Part shown: positions 63,361 through 64,000 of the stretch, one piece after another
How the letters are laid out: every line of letters starts with the position of its first letter
How positions within the stretch are numbered: position 1 is the stretch's first letter
NCBI GenBank assembly: GCA_036346405.1
Contig: CM070548.1
Location: forward strand, 94,024,588-94,088,587
Length of the DNA stretch: 64,000 nucleotides
Direction: 5' to 3'
DNA from: Phyllostachys edulis
Lineage: Eukaryota > Streptophyta > Magnoliopsida > Poales > Poaceae
Translations under genes and position numbers: made by a program
Notes under the pieces: generated by a model
What the model saw: only the letters and a program-made list of their open reading frames with translations
Database searches by the model: none
Told to the model about the DNA's origin: nothing

Positions 63361-64000
63361 GATGACTCGGACAACAACGATGCAGATGTTCTCTCGGTTT
63401 CAAATAGTCAACTAACAAATTCTTGGATTCTTGATTTGGAGTGCTCATAACACATCACTCCTAACAGGGAGTGGTTCACTTCATACAAGTCAGGTGATTT
63501 CAGTTATGTTTACCTTGGTGATGATACATGCTATAGTATTGTTGGGATATGTGAAGTTGAAATTAAGATGTATGATGGTATTGTTTGAACATTGCGTGAT
63601 ATTAGACACAAACCAAGGTTGAAAAAGAATCTAATCTTTCTAGGCTCCTTGCATGATAGTGATTTTACTTATAAAGCTGGTGGGGATAAGGAAACCATGA
63701 AAATTTGTAAGGGTGCCTTGACTGTAATGAAGGGTAGAAACTAGAAAGACCACAAGAAATATTTATGTATTACTAGGAAGCACTATTGTAGGTGGAGTCA
63801 ATTCAGTTGGGTCACAAATAATAAGGAAATTTTTTGGCATATGCGGTTGGATCATCTTAGTATTCGTGGGATTGCGGAACCACATAAGAGAAATCTATTG
63901 GCAAGAATTAAAAGTTGCAAGTTAGGTTTCTATAAGTTTTGTGCTCTTAGAAAATAGTCCAAGGTTAGCTTCTCAAATGGTAAGCATGAAATTGAAGGAA
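63361..64000 (+). pseudogene. Protease and start of integrase of the copia element, running off the window
   Basis: SWILDLECS-stop-HITPN corresponds to the copia protease site, with the usual DSG changed to DLE, so the catalytic Ser/Gly are lost. Later frames give SGDFSYVYLGDD, NLIFLGSLHDSDFTYKAGG and WHMRLDHLSIRGIAE, the integrase zinc-binding start. Stops at 63449, 63588, 63744 and 63957. It continues beyond 64000. Confidence 0.75.

Overview
This is a stretch of a large, repeat-rich plant nuclear genome, almost certainly a grass and most probably rice (Oryza) or a close relative. The reasons are two spliced genes with short introns and a GC-rich first exon in one of them, and repeat families typical of grass genomes: Tat-type Ty3/gypsy with PF04195-like extra ORFs, SIRE-like and other Ty1/copia elements, MULEs, Tourist-like and 9-bp-TSD MITEs, and LINEs. 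The species call is inference; there is no decisive marker. There are no bacterial-style operons, rRNAs, tRNAs or CRISPR arrays.

Layout. (1) 1-11372: a rearranged Ty3/gypsy locus. A 785-bp LTR on the + strand (517-1301), PBS and Tat-type gag/protease are followed by a spliced-in 5'-truncated pol segment of a different, chromovirus-like element (about 4470-8200). Then come a Tat-type integrase remnant, a repeat-bearing 3' region, and a second copy of the same LTR in inverted orientation (10587-11372). (2) 11820-13110: a decayed Mutator-like (MULE) transposase on the minus strand, then LTR fragments and a 1.6-kb solo copia LTR (14229-15825). (3) 16305-26800: a minus-strand copia LTR split by a 9.4-kb SIRE-like copia element (16920-26345) whose coding region is riddled with stops and whose 3' LTR is truncated. 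(4) 28534-31300: an intact ten-exon minus-strand gene for an atypical E2F (DP-E2F-like, DEL) repressor with two DNA-binding domains. (5) 32640-39506: a 5'-truncated LINE abutting two head-to-head copies of the 3' end of the same gypsy family as in (1), enclosing an accessory ORF and a copia LTR remnant. (6) 41965-45807: an intact minus-strand TORTIFOLIA1/SPIRAL2-like HEAT-repeat microtubule-associated protein gene with a MITE in intron 3. (7) 46000-58000: gene-poor DNA with several well-delimited MITEs, a fragment that looks like a plant RNA-dependent RNA polymerase (RDR3/4/5 type) and a broken GRF-zinc-finger-like ORF. (8) 58084-64000: a copia arrangement LTR - RNase H remnant - LTR - gag/protease that runs off the window end.

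Functionally, only the DEL gene and the TOR1-like gene look like working host genes. They are separate transcription units with no sign of co-regulation. DEL would repress E2F targets controlling endoreduplication and cell growth. The TOR1-like protein would bind cortical microtubules and affect directional growth. Everything else is transposon-derived or unassigned.

The most unusual features are the two inverted-LTR loci of one gypsy family, the chimeric gypsy pol, the RDR-like gene fragment with retained intron, and several foldback elements able to form long hairpins. I found no convincing new multi-gene system.
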